Counted from the first letter of the stretch, positions 33,796 to 43,022 are shown. The stretch: 64,000 nucleotides of DNA from Streptomyces sp. NBC_00376 (GCF_036077095.1 NZ_CP107960.1:3038001-3102000), one strand, 5' to 3'. Program-made: numbers and translations. The notes: a model not told the origin generated them from the letters alone.

Positions 33796-34781
33796 GCCAG
33801 TACCACCCGTCGGTCGGCCATCGCCTGGAGAATGTCGGCGACGGCATTGGCGAGGACCACGAAGAATCCGGTGACGAGCACCAGCCCGACGACCACCGGA
33901 AGGTCCACGTGCTTCACGGCGTCGACGAGTTCACGGCCGACCCCCGGAATCCCGAAGAGCGATTCGGTGAGGACGGCGCCACCGAACATCGAGCCGATGT
34001 CGAGTGCGCCGAGCGCGATCACCGGCGCCAGCGCACCGCGCAGCGCGTGCCGTCCCACGAGCGCCCGTTCGCCGACCCCGTACGCCCTGAAGGTGCGCAC
34101 ATGGTCCTCGGCCAGGGTCTCCAGCATTGAGGCCCGGGTCATCCGGGCGTACGGGGCCGCGGACACCAGGGCCAGGGAGATCCAGGGCAGCAGCAGGTTC
34201 CAGGCCCACTGCTCCGGGTCTTCGGTGAGCGGTACGTAGTCCGGGAACGGCAGGATCTGGAGCGCCGTGACCAGGACGATGATCAGCAGCAGTCCGATGA
34301 CGAAGACCGGGGTCGCCATGCCCGCCAGGGTGATCCAGGTCAGGACGCGCTCGGTCAGCCGGCCGCGCCGCCACACCGAGAGCAGTCCGGTGCCGACGCC
34401 GAGCAGCATCCACAGCACGAAGGCGCCGACGGCGAGCGAGGCGGTGGCCGGGAGCTTGGTCAGGATCAGCTCGGTGACCTGCTGGTCGCTCTGGTACGAG
34501 AGCCCCAGGCAGGGCGCCTGGCAGTGCAGCACGCCGGTGCCGGTCGAGTAGTCGCGGCCGGTGAAGAGCCCCTGGAGGAAGTGCGCGTACTGCAGGTACA
34601 ACGGGTCGCCCAGGTGCAGCTGTTCGCTGACCTGCGCCACCTGCGCGGGCGAGCAGCGCGGACCGCAGGCGATCTGCGCGACATTGCCGGGGGCGACGTA
34701 GAAGGCGGCGTAGACGACGACGCTGAGGGCTAGCAGCACGAAGAGTGCTCCGCCGATCCGTCTGAGCAGGAACCACTTCAC
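33792..34781 (-). CDS. DppB-like ABC permease
   Basis: The 329-aa permease has the N-terminal helix RRIGGALFVLLALSVVVYAAFYV typical of DppB/OppB, six helices, and a cytoplasmic EAA loop near RMTRASMLETLAEDHVRTFRAYG. The first extracellular loop is long and carries two close Cys pairs (ACGPRCSP and LHCQAPC), which could form disulfides outside the membrane. Four-base overlaps with both neighbours show tight translational coupling. Confidence 0.94.
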   Translation of the reverse strand: MKWFLLRRIGGALFVLLALSVVVYAAFYVAPGNVAQIACGPRCSPAQVAQVSEQLHLGDPLYLQYAHFLQGLFTGRDYSTGTGVLHCQAPCLGLSYQSDQQVTELILTKLPATASLAVGAFVLWMLLGVGTGLLSVWRRGRLTERVLTWITLAGMATPVFVIGLLLIIVLVTALQILPFPDYVPLTEDPEQWAWNLLLPWISLALVSAAPYARMTRASMLETLAEDHVRTFRAYGVGERALVGRHALRGALAPVIALGALDIGSMFGGAVLTESLFGIPGVGRELVDAVKHVDLPVVVGLVLVTGFFVVLANAVADILQAMADRRVVLA

Positions 34782-35761
34782 GCGTCGGCCTCCTTCTTCC
34801 GTCCGGTGCCGATCCGCAGCCGGGACTCGGCGCGCGGGTCGAGCGCGGTGCGTACGCCCTCGCCGAGGACGGTCAGCGCCAGCACGGTGACGAAGAGCAG
34901 CAGGGCGGGGATCAGCAGATAGGTGGGCGCCGCCTGGTACCAGGTGTCGGCGTCGCTGAGCATCTGTCCCCAGGACGGCGTGGGCGGCTTGATGCCCACG
35001 CCGAGGAAGGACAGGGCCGCCTCGACGACGATGTTCGACGGGAAGAGCAGCACCGCGTAGGTGATGACGGGCGCGGCCAGTGCGGGCAGCAGTTCGCGCC
35101 TGGCGATCTGCCAGGAGCCCCAGCCGCTGAGCCGGGCGGCGGCGACGTGGTCGCGCGATTTCAGCGAGAGCGTCTGGGCGCGCACGATCTTCGAGGTCCC
35201 GGACCAGCCGACCAGGCCGATGATCACGGCGATCAGGACCGGGCGGGGGAAGCTCGCGGGTACGACGGCGAGCGCGCCGAGCGCGATCACCATGACGGGC
35301 AGCGCGACCACGACGTCGGTGACCCGGCTGAGCGCCTGGTCGACGAAGCGGTTGCCGAGCCCCGCCGCGAGCCCGATGGAGACGCCGATGAGCACCTGGA
35401 GCAGGGTCGCGGCGAGCGCGACACCGAGCGAGACCCGGGCCCCGTACACGACGCGGGCGAACAGGTCGCGTCCGGTGAGCGGTTCGACGCCGAGCCAGTG
35501 CTCGGCGCTGATCCCGCCGAAGGAGCCGACCGGCACCCCGCCGGTGGCGGAGTCGACGAGGTCGGGATGGTACGTGGTGGGGTCCTGGCCCTCGATGCCC
35601 GCGAGCAGCGGTGCGGCGAGCGCCACCAGGACCAGCAGGGCGACGATCGCGGCCGCCACGAGGGCCGCGCGCCGGGCGCGCAGCCGCCGCCAGAACGGAT
35701 TGGCCCCGGAGGCGGGGACCTTCGCGGTCCCCGCCTCCTCGACCAGAGTTGCCTCTGCCAT
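34778..35761 (-). CDS. DppC-like ABC permease
   Basis: The 327-aa permease has the DppC-type N-terminal region (FWRRLRARRAALVAAAIVAL), the periplasmic LGVEPLTGRDLFARVVYGAR motif and an EAA loop including RAQTLSLKSRDHVAAARLSG. FLGVGIKPPTPSWGQML precedes the last helices. It pairs with the DppB-like permease. Its start is two bases from the stop of the binding-protein gene, so the operon is compact. Confidence 0.94.
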   Translation of the reverse strand: MAEATLVEEAGTAKVPASGANPFWRRLRARRAALVAAAIVALLVLVALAAPLLAGIEGQDPTTYHPDLVDSATGGVPVGSFGGISAEHWLGVEPLTGRDLFARVVYGARVSLGVALAATLLQVLIGVSIGLAAGLGNRFVDQALSRVTDVVVALPVMVIALGALAVVPASFPRPVLIAVIIGLVGWSGTSKIVRAQTLSLKSRDHVAAARLSGWGSWQIARRELLPALAAPVITYAVLLFPSNIVVEAALSFLGVGIKPPTPSWGQMLSDADTWYQAAPTYLLIPALLLFVTVLALTVLGEGVRTALDPRAESRLRIGTGRKKEADA

Positions 35762-35763
35762 GA

Positions 35764-37488
35764 CTACTTGACCGCGACCTGCGAGATGTCGAGCACGCCG
35801 GTCCAGTCGCTGATCACGACGTTCTTGACGGCCTCGCCGTACAGGCGCTTGTAGACCGGGTGGAACAGCGGCACGGTCAGCGCCTGCTCACCGACCTTCT
35901 TGTCGAGCGCGCCCCAGCGCTTCGCGGCGGCGTCCAGGTCGGTCAGCTTGTTGATCTCGTCGATCTCCTTGTTGACCGCGGAGTCGTTCAGCTGGCCGGA
36001 GTTGAAGTTGTAGCCCGACTTGACGATCTGGCGCCCGTCGAAGATCGGCGCGAAGAACGGGCCGCCGGACGGCCAGTCCGCGCCCCAGCCGCCGAGGAAG
36101 AAGCCGGGCTCGCTCTTCACGTTGTAGACGGTGTCGGAGTAGTCGTTGGACTCCAGGCCCTGGAGCTTGACGGTGATTCCGGCCTTCTTCAGCGCCTCCT
36201 GGAGCGCGGTGGCGATCTCCGGGCTCGTCGCGAAGTCCTTGTCGTTGGAGTGCGTGAGGGTGACGGTCAGCCCCTTGGGGTAGCCGGCCTCCTTCAGCAG
36301 TTCCTTGGCCTTGGCCGCGTTGCCGTTCTTACCGGCCGGGAAGTGGTCGTACGGCGTGTAGCCGAAGGCCGCCTGGTCGGGCAGGAAGGTGGTGGCGGGC
36401 TCGGCGAGCGAGGAGCCGCCGGCCGCGTTGACCACGGAGGAGCGGTCGACGGCGTACGAGATCGCCTGACGCACCTTCGGGTTGTCGAACGGCTTCACCT
36501 TCGGGTTGAACGCGATGTAGTTGGTGTAACCGAAGTGGCCGGTGCCGACGCGGGCGGCGAGCTTCTTGTCGCCGGTGACCTTGGCGAGTTCGGCCGGGCC
36601 CAGGTTGGTGTCGGTGGTGACGGCGGCGGCGTCGGCGCCCTGCGAGGCGGACAGGCGCTGGTTGATGACGGCGGAGTCGAGCCCGGAGCGCACGTCGATC
36701 CGGTCGGGGTATGCCTTGCGCTCCTCGTCGGTCGCCACCGACCAGTGCGGGTTGCGCTCCAGGACCAGGCGCTCGCCGTCACCCTCGTTCTTGACGACCT
36801 TGTACGGGCCCGAGGAGATCGGGTGCTCCTCGTACTTGGTGCCCGTGTCCTTGGCCCTGGGCACCGGGGTCGTCTGGGTCTGCGTGGCCAGGAAGGGGAA
36901 TTCGCCCTCCGGCTTGTTGAGGTGGAAGACGATCGTCTTCGCGTCGGGCGTCTCGATCGAGTCGAGGCCCTTCCTGTCCTTGTACGGGCCCTGGTAGTCG
37001 GCGCCGCCGATCAGCCAGTCGCGCAGGTAGGGCGCGCCGCCGGAGAGCTCGGCGGCGAAGGAGCGCTCGATGCCGTACTTGATGTCGGCACTGGTGATCG
37101 CGGTGCCGTCCTCGTACTTCAGGCCGTCCTTGAGGGTGTACGTCCACACGGTGGCGTTCTTGCTGGGCGTACCCAGGTCGGTCGCGAGGTCGGGGACGAC
37201 CTTCGCGCCGGCGGCGCCGTCCTCCCGGTTGCGGGTGGTGAGCGTACGGAAGACCAGGGACGGGACGTTGCCGCCGCCGGAGGTGTAGAGCCGCGCGGGG
37301 TCGAAGTCCTCCTGCGGCTTGCTGTTGAGGACGGTGAGCGTGCCGCCCTTCTGCGGCTTGCCCGCCGCACCGGAGCTGCCGTCGCCGCCCTTGTTGTCCT
37401 TGGGTCCGCAGGCCGCGGCACCCGCCGCCACGACGAGTACTGCGGTGGCCGCGGCCACGCGGCGCGATATGACGGACGGTTGACGCAT
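35764..37488 (-). CDS. family 5 solute-binding lipoprotein of the ABC importer
   Basis: The 574-aa SBP_bac_5 protein has a signal peptide and a Cys at about residue 27 (VLVVAAGAAAC), which fits a permissive Streptomyces lipobox. Family features include TLTVLNSKPQEDFDPARLYT, VWTYTLKDGLKYEDG, KYGIERSF, VKPFDNPKVRQAISYAVDR and LLKEAGYPKG. The ligand is probably a peptide or similar amphipathic compound. ATG 37488 is chosen because the signal peptide starts there and GAGAGG precedes it. It leads the importer operon. Confidence 0.93.
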   Translation of the reverse strand: MRQPSVISRRVAAATAVLVVAAGAAACGPKDNKGGDGSSGAAGKPQKGGTLTVLNSKPQEDFDPARLYTSGGGNVPSLVFRTLTTRNREDGAAGAKVVPDLATDLGTPSKNATVWTYTLKDGLKYEDGTAITSADIKYGIERSFAAELSGGAPYLRDWLIGGADYQGPYKDRKGLDSIETPDAKTIVFHLNKPEGEFPFLATQTQTTPVPRAKDTGTKYEEHPISSGPYKVVKNEGDGERLVLERNPHWSVATDEERKAYPDRIDVRSGLDSAVINQRLSASQGADAAAVTTDTNLGPAELAKVTGDKKLAARVGTGHFGYTNYIAFNPKVKPFDNPKVRQAISYAVDRSSVVNAAGGSSLAEPATTFLPDQAAFGYTPYDHFPAGKNGNAAKAKELLKEAGYPKGLTVTLTHSNDKDFATSPEIATALQEALKKAGITVKLQGLESNDYSDTVYNVKSEPGFFLGGWGADWPSGGPFFAPIFDGRQIVKSGYNFNSGQLNDSAVNKEIDEINKLTDLDAAAKRWGALDKKVGEQALTVPLFHPVYKRLYGEAVKNVVISDWTGVLDISQVAVK

Positions 37489-37978
37489 CGGAAGATGACC
37501 TCTCGGATGTACTGCCTGAGCAAAACGGGACGTAAGGGTTCCGCGCAGGCAGCGACGAGAGCGAGTGCACACAGCCGGTCGACGACCGGAGAAGCCGACC
37601 GGTGACAACGAACCGCCGCGCCTGCGGAGGGATTGCGCCGGGCGCGGCGGTCATGCGTGGCGGCCCGGCCCGTTAAGGGCTCGGACGGCGGGCGGACGCG
37701 CGCTCGGGCAGGCGTCAGCAACAGTCGATGTCGGCGACACTGTGCCCGGTCACACCGATGAGCGCCAGCTCTATGGCTGCGCGATCGGGGAGGACGGGGC
37801 CGTGTGACATGCCGAGAAATATGGATCACCGCCCAGGGGATGTCAACGTGAATTGAGACAGTGATCTCACCATGCGGACGGGGTGCGGGCAGGCGGGCAC
37901 CGGTTCCGCTTACGGCCACGGTGCCCGGCATGCCGAAGGGGCGGGCCCGTCGCACTCGCGGACCCACCCCTTTCCGGA
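37489..37978 (-). promoter_or_regulatory. 490-bp intergenic region upstream of the importer operon
   Basis: No gene is visible. It must contain the importer promoter. An imperfect stem at about 37935-37974 (GGGGTGGGTCC... against ...GGGCCCGCCCC on the minus strand) follows the DUF3152 stop and could be its terminator. A short TGAG-N8-CTCA element lies at about 37854-37869. I could not assign a convincing -10/-35 pair. Confidence 0.45.
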
Positions 37979-39310
37979 TCAACTGGTCGGATACACCCAG
38001 GCGTTGGGGCGGCACTTGATCCCGTCGATGTTCAGCGACTTGGTCTGCTGCTGCATCACCGGAGCGAGGGTTCCGGCCGTGCCGCAACTCACATGGTTGT
38101 GGCCCAGCCGGTGGCCGACCTCATGGTTGATCAGCATCTGGCGGTAGGCGAAGAGTTTGTCCGGTCCGAAGGTCGACGACCCCTGTGCCCAGCGGTAGGC
38201 GTTGATCATCACGCGCTCGGTCGCCGCGGAGTCGCAACTGACGTTGTCCTCCGTGGTGTCCAGACCGGACTTCTCGCACCACTCGCCGGTGGTCCCGGGG
38301 CTGGCCAGGGTGATGACGAAGTCGGGATCGCCGGAGGAGATCCGCTCGAAGGTCATCGCCCCGTCGTGCGCCCAGCTGCGGTCGTCGTTGAGCGTCTCCT
38401 GGACGGCCCTGGCGAAGAGTTCGGCGTCGAGACCGAGGCCCTTCTCCACGTCGATCCGGTACTGGTACTTGTGCCCCCGACCGGGAGCCTTCGCCTTCCC
38501 CGGAACCGTCTCGAACTTTCCGGACGCCGTCAGCTCCGGCGCGAGCGGATAGGCCTTGGCCATCTTCTGCTCGTACGTGAGCGGCTTGACCCGCACCGGC
38601 TCCGGGGTCGCCCGGTCGTCCGAGCGGGAGGTGCCGTCGAGGCCGGCCCGGTCGACGCCCGCGGGCTGCGCGGCGGTGGTCCCGCCGCCGTCCTGGGCGA
38701 CCTGCCCGGCCACGACCACCGCGAGCACGGTGGTCACCGCGGCGGCCGCGATCCCGGTGAAGGTGCGCCCCTTGGAGCCCTTGCCGTCCTTGCTCTCCTT
38801 GCCGACGGCCGGATCGACGGCGGCGCCGGGCGGTCGCTCGTCCCACTCGCCGACCGAGGCGTACGGATCGGCAGGGCGGGCCGGCGGGACGGAGGGCCCG
38901 CGCGGTGCGGGCGGCGCGGGCGGCGCGTCGAACGCTTCGACGAACTCGCGCCGCGGTCCCGGTATCAGCGGCCGGGTGCCGGTCTGCGGCTGCTGCCGGG
39001 GCGCCGCCTGCGGCTGGGCCGAAGCCTGCCGCCCCTCGGTCCGGGGGTCCTCGGCCCGGAACCGGGGCTGGGGCCCGGTCCCCCAGCCGCCGCCGGGTTC
39101 GCGCTGCTCGGGGTGGCCGCCGCGGACGTGCCCGGCCTGCTGGAACGGGGCGTGCCCGTCGGAGCCGGACGGCGCGTCGGCGGACCTGCGGCGCCGGCCG
39201 GTGCCGGGGCCCGGCGGCCGGACGCCCTCGCGGTCGCCGCCCGCGGTCGCGGCGGCGGCCTCGCTGTCGGACCCCGAGGGTTTGGGGCCCTTTCGACTAT
39301 GTCGTCCCAC
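37979..39310 (-). CDS. DUF3152 membrane-anchored metalloprotease-like protein
   Basis: The protein has 443 residues from GTG 39310. The first half is Gly/Pro/Gln-rich and disordered, followed by one transmembrane helix (FTGIAAAAVTTVLAVVVAGQVA, about residue 195). The extracytoplasmic DUF3152 domain has YQYRIDVEKGLG, GAMTFERISSGDPDFVITLA, NHEVGHRLGHNH and a conserved-looking C-terminus KCRPNAWVYPTS. The HEVGHxxGH sequence is a zincin zinc-binding motif, and paired Cys suggest disulfides outside the cell. Substrate unknown. The start lies 8 bases after the stop of the hydrolase gene, so the two are coupled. The M. tuberculosis homologue Rv3207c lies next to moeZ, unlike here. Confidence 0.88.
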   Translation of the reverse strand: MGRHSRKGPKPSGSDSEAAAATAGGDREGVRPPGPGTGRRRRSADAPSGSDGHAPFQQAGHVRGGHPEQREPGGGWGTGPQPRFRAEDPRTEGRQASAQPQAAPRQQPQTGTRPLIPGPRREFVEAFDAPPAPPAPRGPSVPPARPADPYASVGEWDERPPGAAVDPAVGKESKDGKGSKGRTFTGIAAAAVTTVLAVVVAGQVAQDGGGTTAAQPAGVDRAGLDGTSRSDDRATPEPVRVKPLTYEQKMAKAYPLAPELTASGKFETVPGKAKAPGRGHKYQYRIDVEKGLGLDAELFARAVQETLNDDRSWAHDGAMTFERISSGDPDFVITLASPGTTGEWCEKSGLDTTEDNVSCDSAATERVMINAYRWAQGSSTFGPDKLFAYRQMLINHEVGHRLGHNHVSCGTAGTLAPVMQQQTKSLNIDGIKCRPNAWVYPTS

Positions 39311-39318
39311 GCCCCGGA

Positions 39319-40284
39319 TCAGCTCCCGCCGCGTTCTTCGAGCAGTTCCCGGAAGGCCTGGGCGACCACCTCCGGGTACTCCATCATCGCCACGTGCCCC
39401 GCGTCGGGCAGCGTCAGCAGCCGTGAATCGCGGAAGGCCGCGGCCGCCCTGCGCGCCATCCGGTACGAGACCAACTGGTCCCGTCCGCCGTACACGAGCT
39501 GGGTCGGTGCGAGCACCCGCTCGGCCTGGCGCCACAGTCCGTGCTGACCGCCGAGCGTGTACGCATCGACAATGCCACGTGCCGAGCGCGCCATCGCGTC
39601 CCAGAAGTACGGCAGTTCCATCCGGCGCTCCGTTTCGGCCACCGCCGCGCGGAAGCCCGCCTCGGAGACCCGCCCCGGATCGCCGTAACAGAGCGCCATC
39701 ACGCCACGGGTACGGTCCTCCGCGGACCACTCCCTGGTCAGCCGGGCGAACAGGCCGGCCACACCGGGCACCGCGAGCAGCCCCGTCGGCATGGCGGACC
39801 GCTGCACCCGGATCTCGGGGAGCGCGGGCGAGACGAGGGTGAGGGTGCGCACCAGGTCGGGACGGACCGCGGCGACCCGGGTGGCCACGGCGCCGCCGAG
39901 CGAATTGCCGAACAGGTGGACCGGCCCGCGCTCCCCGGCGTCGAGGAACCGGATCACGGCGCGGGCGTGCCCGGCGACCGAGTAGTTCCCGTCGTCCGGC
40001 GGCGGGGAGTCGCCGAAGCCGGGCAGATCGACGGCCTCGCCGTCCACCACGTCCTGGAGCAGCGGCATCAGCGCCGACCAGTTCTGCGAGGAGCCGCCGA
40101 GCCCGTGCACATAGAGCGCGGGCGGCAGTCCGGCCCGCTGCGGAGGCCGGGACCGGACGGTCAGCGTCAGCCCGGGGAGCGCGACGGAGCGCAGTTCCTC
40201 CCCCTGCGCGACCCCGACGGTGCCCAGCGTGGGAGACGCCGCGGCGGCGACGGCACGGACGCCAGGCAGCTCGGTCGAAGACAT
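39319..40284 (-). CDS. alpha/beta-fold hydrolase
   Basis: The 321-aa protein has YVHGLGGSSQNW (oxyanion HG), DLPGFGDSPPP, the nucleophile elbow GNSLGGAVA (about residue 125), a late Asp in VYGGRDQLV and the His in PDAGHVAMME. Family members include esterases, lipases and C-C hydrolases; substrate unknown. TAACAT six bases upstream of the ATG, with no Shine-Dalgarno, suggests a leaderless mRNA. It is divergent from the small acidic protein gene and upstream of DUF3152. Confidence 0.88.
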   Translation of the reverse strand: MSSTELPGVRAVAAAASPTLGTVGVAQGEELRSVALPGLTLTVRSRPPQRAGLPPALYVHGLGGSSQNWSALMPLLQDVVDGEAVDLPGFGDSPPPDDGNYSVAGHARAVIRFLDAGERGPVHLFGNSLGGAVATRVAAVRPDLVRTLTLVSPALPEIRVQRSAMPTGLLAVPGVAGLFARLTREWSAEDRTRGVMALCYGDPGRVSEAGFRAAVAETERRMELPYFWDAMARSARGIVDAYTLGGQHGLWRQAERVLAPTQLVYGGRDQLVSYRMARRAAAAFRDSRLLTLPDAGHVAMMEYPEVVAQAFRELLEERGGS

Positions 40285-40393
40285 GCGGCAATGTTACGAG
40301 ACGATCACACCCCGATTCGTGTGTTCGCGGTCACAGACCGCGTAGCGGCCCGCCGGGGTAGCTCCTACGCTCGAAGCAAGGAAGGGAGTCACC

Positions 40394-40609
40394 ATGACGG
40401 TCGACCCCAGCGACCCGGAGACCTTCGAGGAGATCCAGCCGGACGAACCGGACCAGGAGACGCCCCGGGCCGACGCCGCCGAGCAGCAGGCCGATCTTCA
40501 GCAGCGGCGCGACGAACCGCTCACGGAGATCGACCGGGACAGTGCCAACGAGGCGGATGCGGCGGAGCAGGCCCGCTTCGTCGCACAGGATGAGGACGAA
40601 TACCGCTGA
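40394..40609 (+). CDS. small acidic protein
   Basis: The 71 residues are strongly acidic (Asp/Glu/Gln-rich, for example DPETFEEIQPDEPDQETP), with no Cys, and are probably disordered. The ATG has GGAAGGGAG six to nine bases upstream, a strong ribosome-binding site that supports real translation. No domain recognised. It lies between the divergent hydrolase and the TetR gene. Confidence 0.7.
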   Translation: MTVDPSDPETFEEIQPDEPDQETPRADAAEQQADLQQRRDEPLTEIDRDSANEADAAEQARFVAQDEDEYR

Positions 40610-40777
40610 TACAACCTGATTTGTCCCAGTGGCCGAGGAATCTGTGGCTACCGCAGCCGTCCGGTCCATGAAATTCTGCGTCCGCGCCGCGCGTACCCGG
40701 GTTACCCAAAAGTACGATGGCTGTACGGCGCAGCGTGCACGGAAAAGCTGTGTCCGATCACAAATTTGGGAGGCGGC

Positions 40778-41419
40778 GTGACAGCCATCGAGCAGACCGA
40801 GGCGGCGCGCCCGCGAGGCACTCGCCTGCCTCGCCGCGCCCGACGCAATCAGCTGCTGGGCGCCGCGCAGGAAGTCTTCGTGGCGCAGGGCTACCACTCC
40901 GCCGCGATGGACGACATCGCCGAGCGGGCCGGGGTCAGCAAGCCGGTGCTCTACCAGCACTTCCCGGGCAAGCTGGAGCTCTATCTGGCCCTTCTCGACC
41001 AGCACTGCGAATCGCTTCTCCAGGCGGTCCGTACGGCGCTGGCGTCGACCACCGACAACAAGCTGCGTGTCGCCGCGACGATGGACGCGTACTTCGCGTA
41101 CGTCGAGGACGAGGGCGGCGCCTTCCGGCTGGTCTTCGAGTCCGACCTGACCAACGAGCCGGCGGTGCGCGAGCGCGTCGACCGGGTCTCGCTGCAGTGC
41201 GCGGAGGCGATCTCCGACGTCATCGCCGGTGACACGGGGCTGTCCAAGGACGAATCGATGCTGCTCGCGGTCGGCCTGGGCGGTGTCTCCCAGGTGGTGG
41301 CCCGCTACTGGCTCTCCAGCCGGTCGGCCATTCCGCGCGACACCGCGGTCCAGCTGCTCACGTCGCTGGCCTGGCGGGGCATCGCGGGCTTCCCGCTGCA
41401 CGGCATCGATCAGCACTGA
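40778..41419 (+). CDS. TetR-family transcriptional regulator
   Basis: The 213-aa protein has an N-terminal TetR helix-turn-helix (LLGAAQEVFVAQGYHSAAMD, then IAERAGVSKPVLYQHFPGK) and a helical ligand/dimer domain. GTG 40778 has GGGAGG directly upstream; the in-frame TTG at 40766 has no signal. The conserved neighbour DUF3107 and the locus match Rv3208-Rv3208A of mycobacteria. Targets are not evident. The AT-rich stretch around 40735-40770 could be an operator. Confidence 0.93.
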   Translation: MTAIEQTEAARPRGTRLPRRARRNQLLGAAQEVFVAQGYHSAAMDDIAERAGVSKPVLYQHFPGKLELYLALLDQHCESLLQAVRTALASTTDNKLRVAATMDAYFAYVEDEGGAFRLVFESDLTNEPAVRERVDRVSLQCAEAISDVIAGDTGLSKDESMLLAVGLGGVSQVVARYWLSSRSAIPRDTAVQLLTSLAWRGIAGFPLHGIDQH

Positions 41420-41560
41420 CGCGGGCCGCCCGGCGCGGCCGCGCCCGTGTTCGCTGCGGGCGTTGCCCACCGGCCACTGGCGGCCCCCCTCAGCGGGCTA
41501 ATGTGTGCTGGGTACGGCGCGGCTCACCGCGCAGGGACTGACCGTCGGAGGGACATAGCC

Positions 41561-41788
41561 GTGGAGGTCAAGATCGGGGTGCAGCACACGCCCCGGGAGA
41601 TCGTTCTGGAGAGCGGGCTTTCCGCCGAAGAGGTCGAGAGCACGGTCGCCGAGGCGCTCACCGGTAAGGCGCAGCTGCTCAGCCTCACGGACGAGAAGGG
41701 CCGCAAGGTCCTGGTGCCGGCCGACCGGATCGCTTACGTGGAGATCGGCGAGCCCAGCACGCGGCGCGTGGGGTTCGGCGCGCTGTAG
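41561..41788 (+). CDS. DUF3107 family protein
   Basis: The 75-aa protein matches the DUF3107 family typical of actinobacteria (VEVKIGVQHTPREIVLESGL ... RIAYVEIGEPSTRRVGFG). GTG 41561 has GGAGGG nine bases upstream. Function unknown; the M. tuberculosis homologue is the small protein TB9.4. It follows the TetR gene by 141 bp and ends before a strong hairpin. Confidence 0.92.
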   Translation: MEVKIGVQHTPREIVLESGLSAEEVESTVAEALTGKAQLLSLTDEKGRKVLVPADRIAYVEIGEPSTRRVGFGAL

Positions 41789-41817
41789 TCCAGCACGCTC
41801 TCAGCAGTGACCGTGGC

Positions 41818-41852
41818 GGCGGCCCGGTGGGACTACTTCCCACCGGGCCGCC
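41818..41852 (+). terminator. terminator after DUF3107
   Basis: A perfect 14-bp stem (GGCGGCCCGGTGGG / CCCACCGGGCCGCC) with loop ACTACTT lies 30 bases after the stop codon. Confidence 0.85.
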
Positions 41853-41979
41853 GCCCGTTCCCGCCGGTGCCGGCGTTCTCCGTGTGAAGCCTGTGCCCAG
41901 GAGGGTTGCGTTCCGCGGCCCACGGGTAGGACCGCTAACGACCGATTTACCCGCCCCGCAACTCGCGAGGTGATCACCT

Positions 41980-42252
41980 GTGATCCTGGAACCGCTCGGC
42001 TCCGCAGTGCTCGGACTCGCCCTCGCCTGGCTGGCGCTCCGCTTCCTGCCGGACCGGCTCCCGTCCCGCCGTGCCGTCCTCACCACCGGCGCCCTGGGAG
42101 CCCTGTTCGGCGCATATCTCATGCACTCGGTGCTGGGTCCGGGCCATGTCGTGGCCACGCTGGTCGGCGCGGCGCTGGTCGGGGCCGTGACGCTCTCGCT
42201 GCTGATCCGGCCGCGGAGCAGCAGCCGGCTGAGCCGATCAGCGGCGGCCTGA
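41980..42252 (+). CDS. small membrane protein with three hydrophobic helices
   Basis: The 90-residue protein has three hydrophobic segments (VLGLALAWLALRFLP, TTGALGALFGAYLM, VVATLVGAALVGAVTLSLLI) and a basic C-terminal tail (RPRSSSRLSRS). The GTG start has GAGGTG eight bases upstream. No family function is recognised. It is convergent with the ferritin-like gene. Confidence 0.75.
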   Translation: MILEPLGSAVLGLALAWLALRFLPDRLPSRRAVLTTGALGALFGAYLMHSVLGPGHVVATLVGAALVGAVTLSLLIRPRSSSRLSRSAAA

Positions 42253-42253
42253 C

Positions 42254-42274
42254 GGCCGGCCCGGCGGGCCGGCC
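42254..42274. terminator. short bidirectional hairpin
   Basis: A 9-bp perfect stem (GGCCGGCCC / GGGCCGGCC) with loop GGC lies directly between two convergent stop codons. Confidence 0.65.
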
Positions 42275-42287
42275 CCCGATGATCCGG

Positions 42288-43022
42288 TTACGCGGCCAGT
42301 CCCAGCGCCGCCATCCGCTTGGTGTGCGCCTCGGTGATCCGCGAGAACATCCGGCCGACCTCCGCCAGGTCGAAGCCGTCGGCCACGCCACCGACGAGCA
42401 TCGTCGACAGCGCGTCGCGGTCGGCCACCACCCGCTGCGCCTGGGAGAGCGCCTCGCCCATCAGCCGGCGCGCCCAGAGCGCGAGCCGGCCGCCGACACG
42501 CGGGTCCGCCTCGATCGCGGCGCGCACCTTCTCGACGGCGAAGTTCCCGTGCCCGGTGTCGTCGAGCACGGCGAGGACGAGGGAGCGGGTGTCCGAGTCG
42601 AGGCGGACCGCGACCTCCCGGTAGAAGTCACTGGCGATCGAGTCGCCGACGTACGCCTTGACCAGGCCCTCCAGCCAGTCCGACGGCGCGGTCTGGCGGT
42701 GGAAGTCGTCGAGAGCCTTGGCGAAGGGTTCCATCGCGCCGGTCGGCTCCACGTCGATCGCGGTCAGCCGGTCGGTGAGCCGCTCGAAGTGATGGAATTC
42801 GGCGGAGGCCATCTTTGCCAGCTCCGCCTTGTCGGCCAGCGTCGGCGCGAGTTTGGCGTCCTCGGCGAGCCGCTCGAAGGCCGCCAGCTCCCCGTAAGCG
42901 AGTGCTCCCAGCAGGTCCACGACCGCTGCCCGGTACTGCGGCTCCGCGGACGCCGTGGCCCAGTCCTGGGCGGCGATTCCGGTGGGTTCGGAGGTTTCAG
43001 TGGCGTTGTCAGGCGTCTCCAT
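42288..43022 (-). CDS. ferritin-like fold protein (MiaE-like)
   Basis: The 244-aa all-helical protein carries diiron-type ligands: ALAYGELAAFERLAEDA, then ASAEFHHFERLTDRL (E-x2-H). Later come YVGDSIASDFYREVA and LDDTGHGNFAVEKVRAAIE. This matches the actinobacterial ferritin-like/tRNA-hydroxylase-like family; I cannot tell which reaction it performs. No strong Shine-Dalgarno precedes ATG 43022. The homologue Rv3210c sits next to the DEAD-box helicase gene, as here. Confidence 0.85.
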   Translation of the reverse strand: METPDNATETSEPTGIAAQDWATASAEPQYRAAVVDLLGALAYGELAAFERLAEDAKLAPTLADKAELAKMASAEFHHFERLTDRLTAIDVEPTGAMEPFAKALDDFHRQTAPSDWLEGLVKAYVGDSIASDFYREVAVRLDSDTRSLVLAVLDDTGHGNFAVEKVRAAIEADPRVGGRLALWARRLMGEALSQAQRVVADRDALSTMLVGGVADGFDLAEVGRMFSRITEAHTKRMAALGLAA

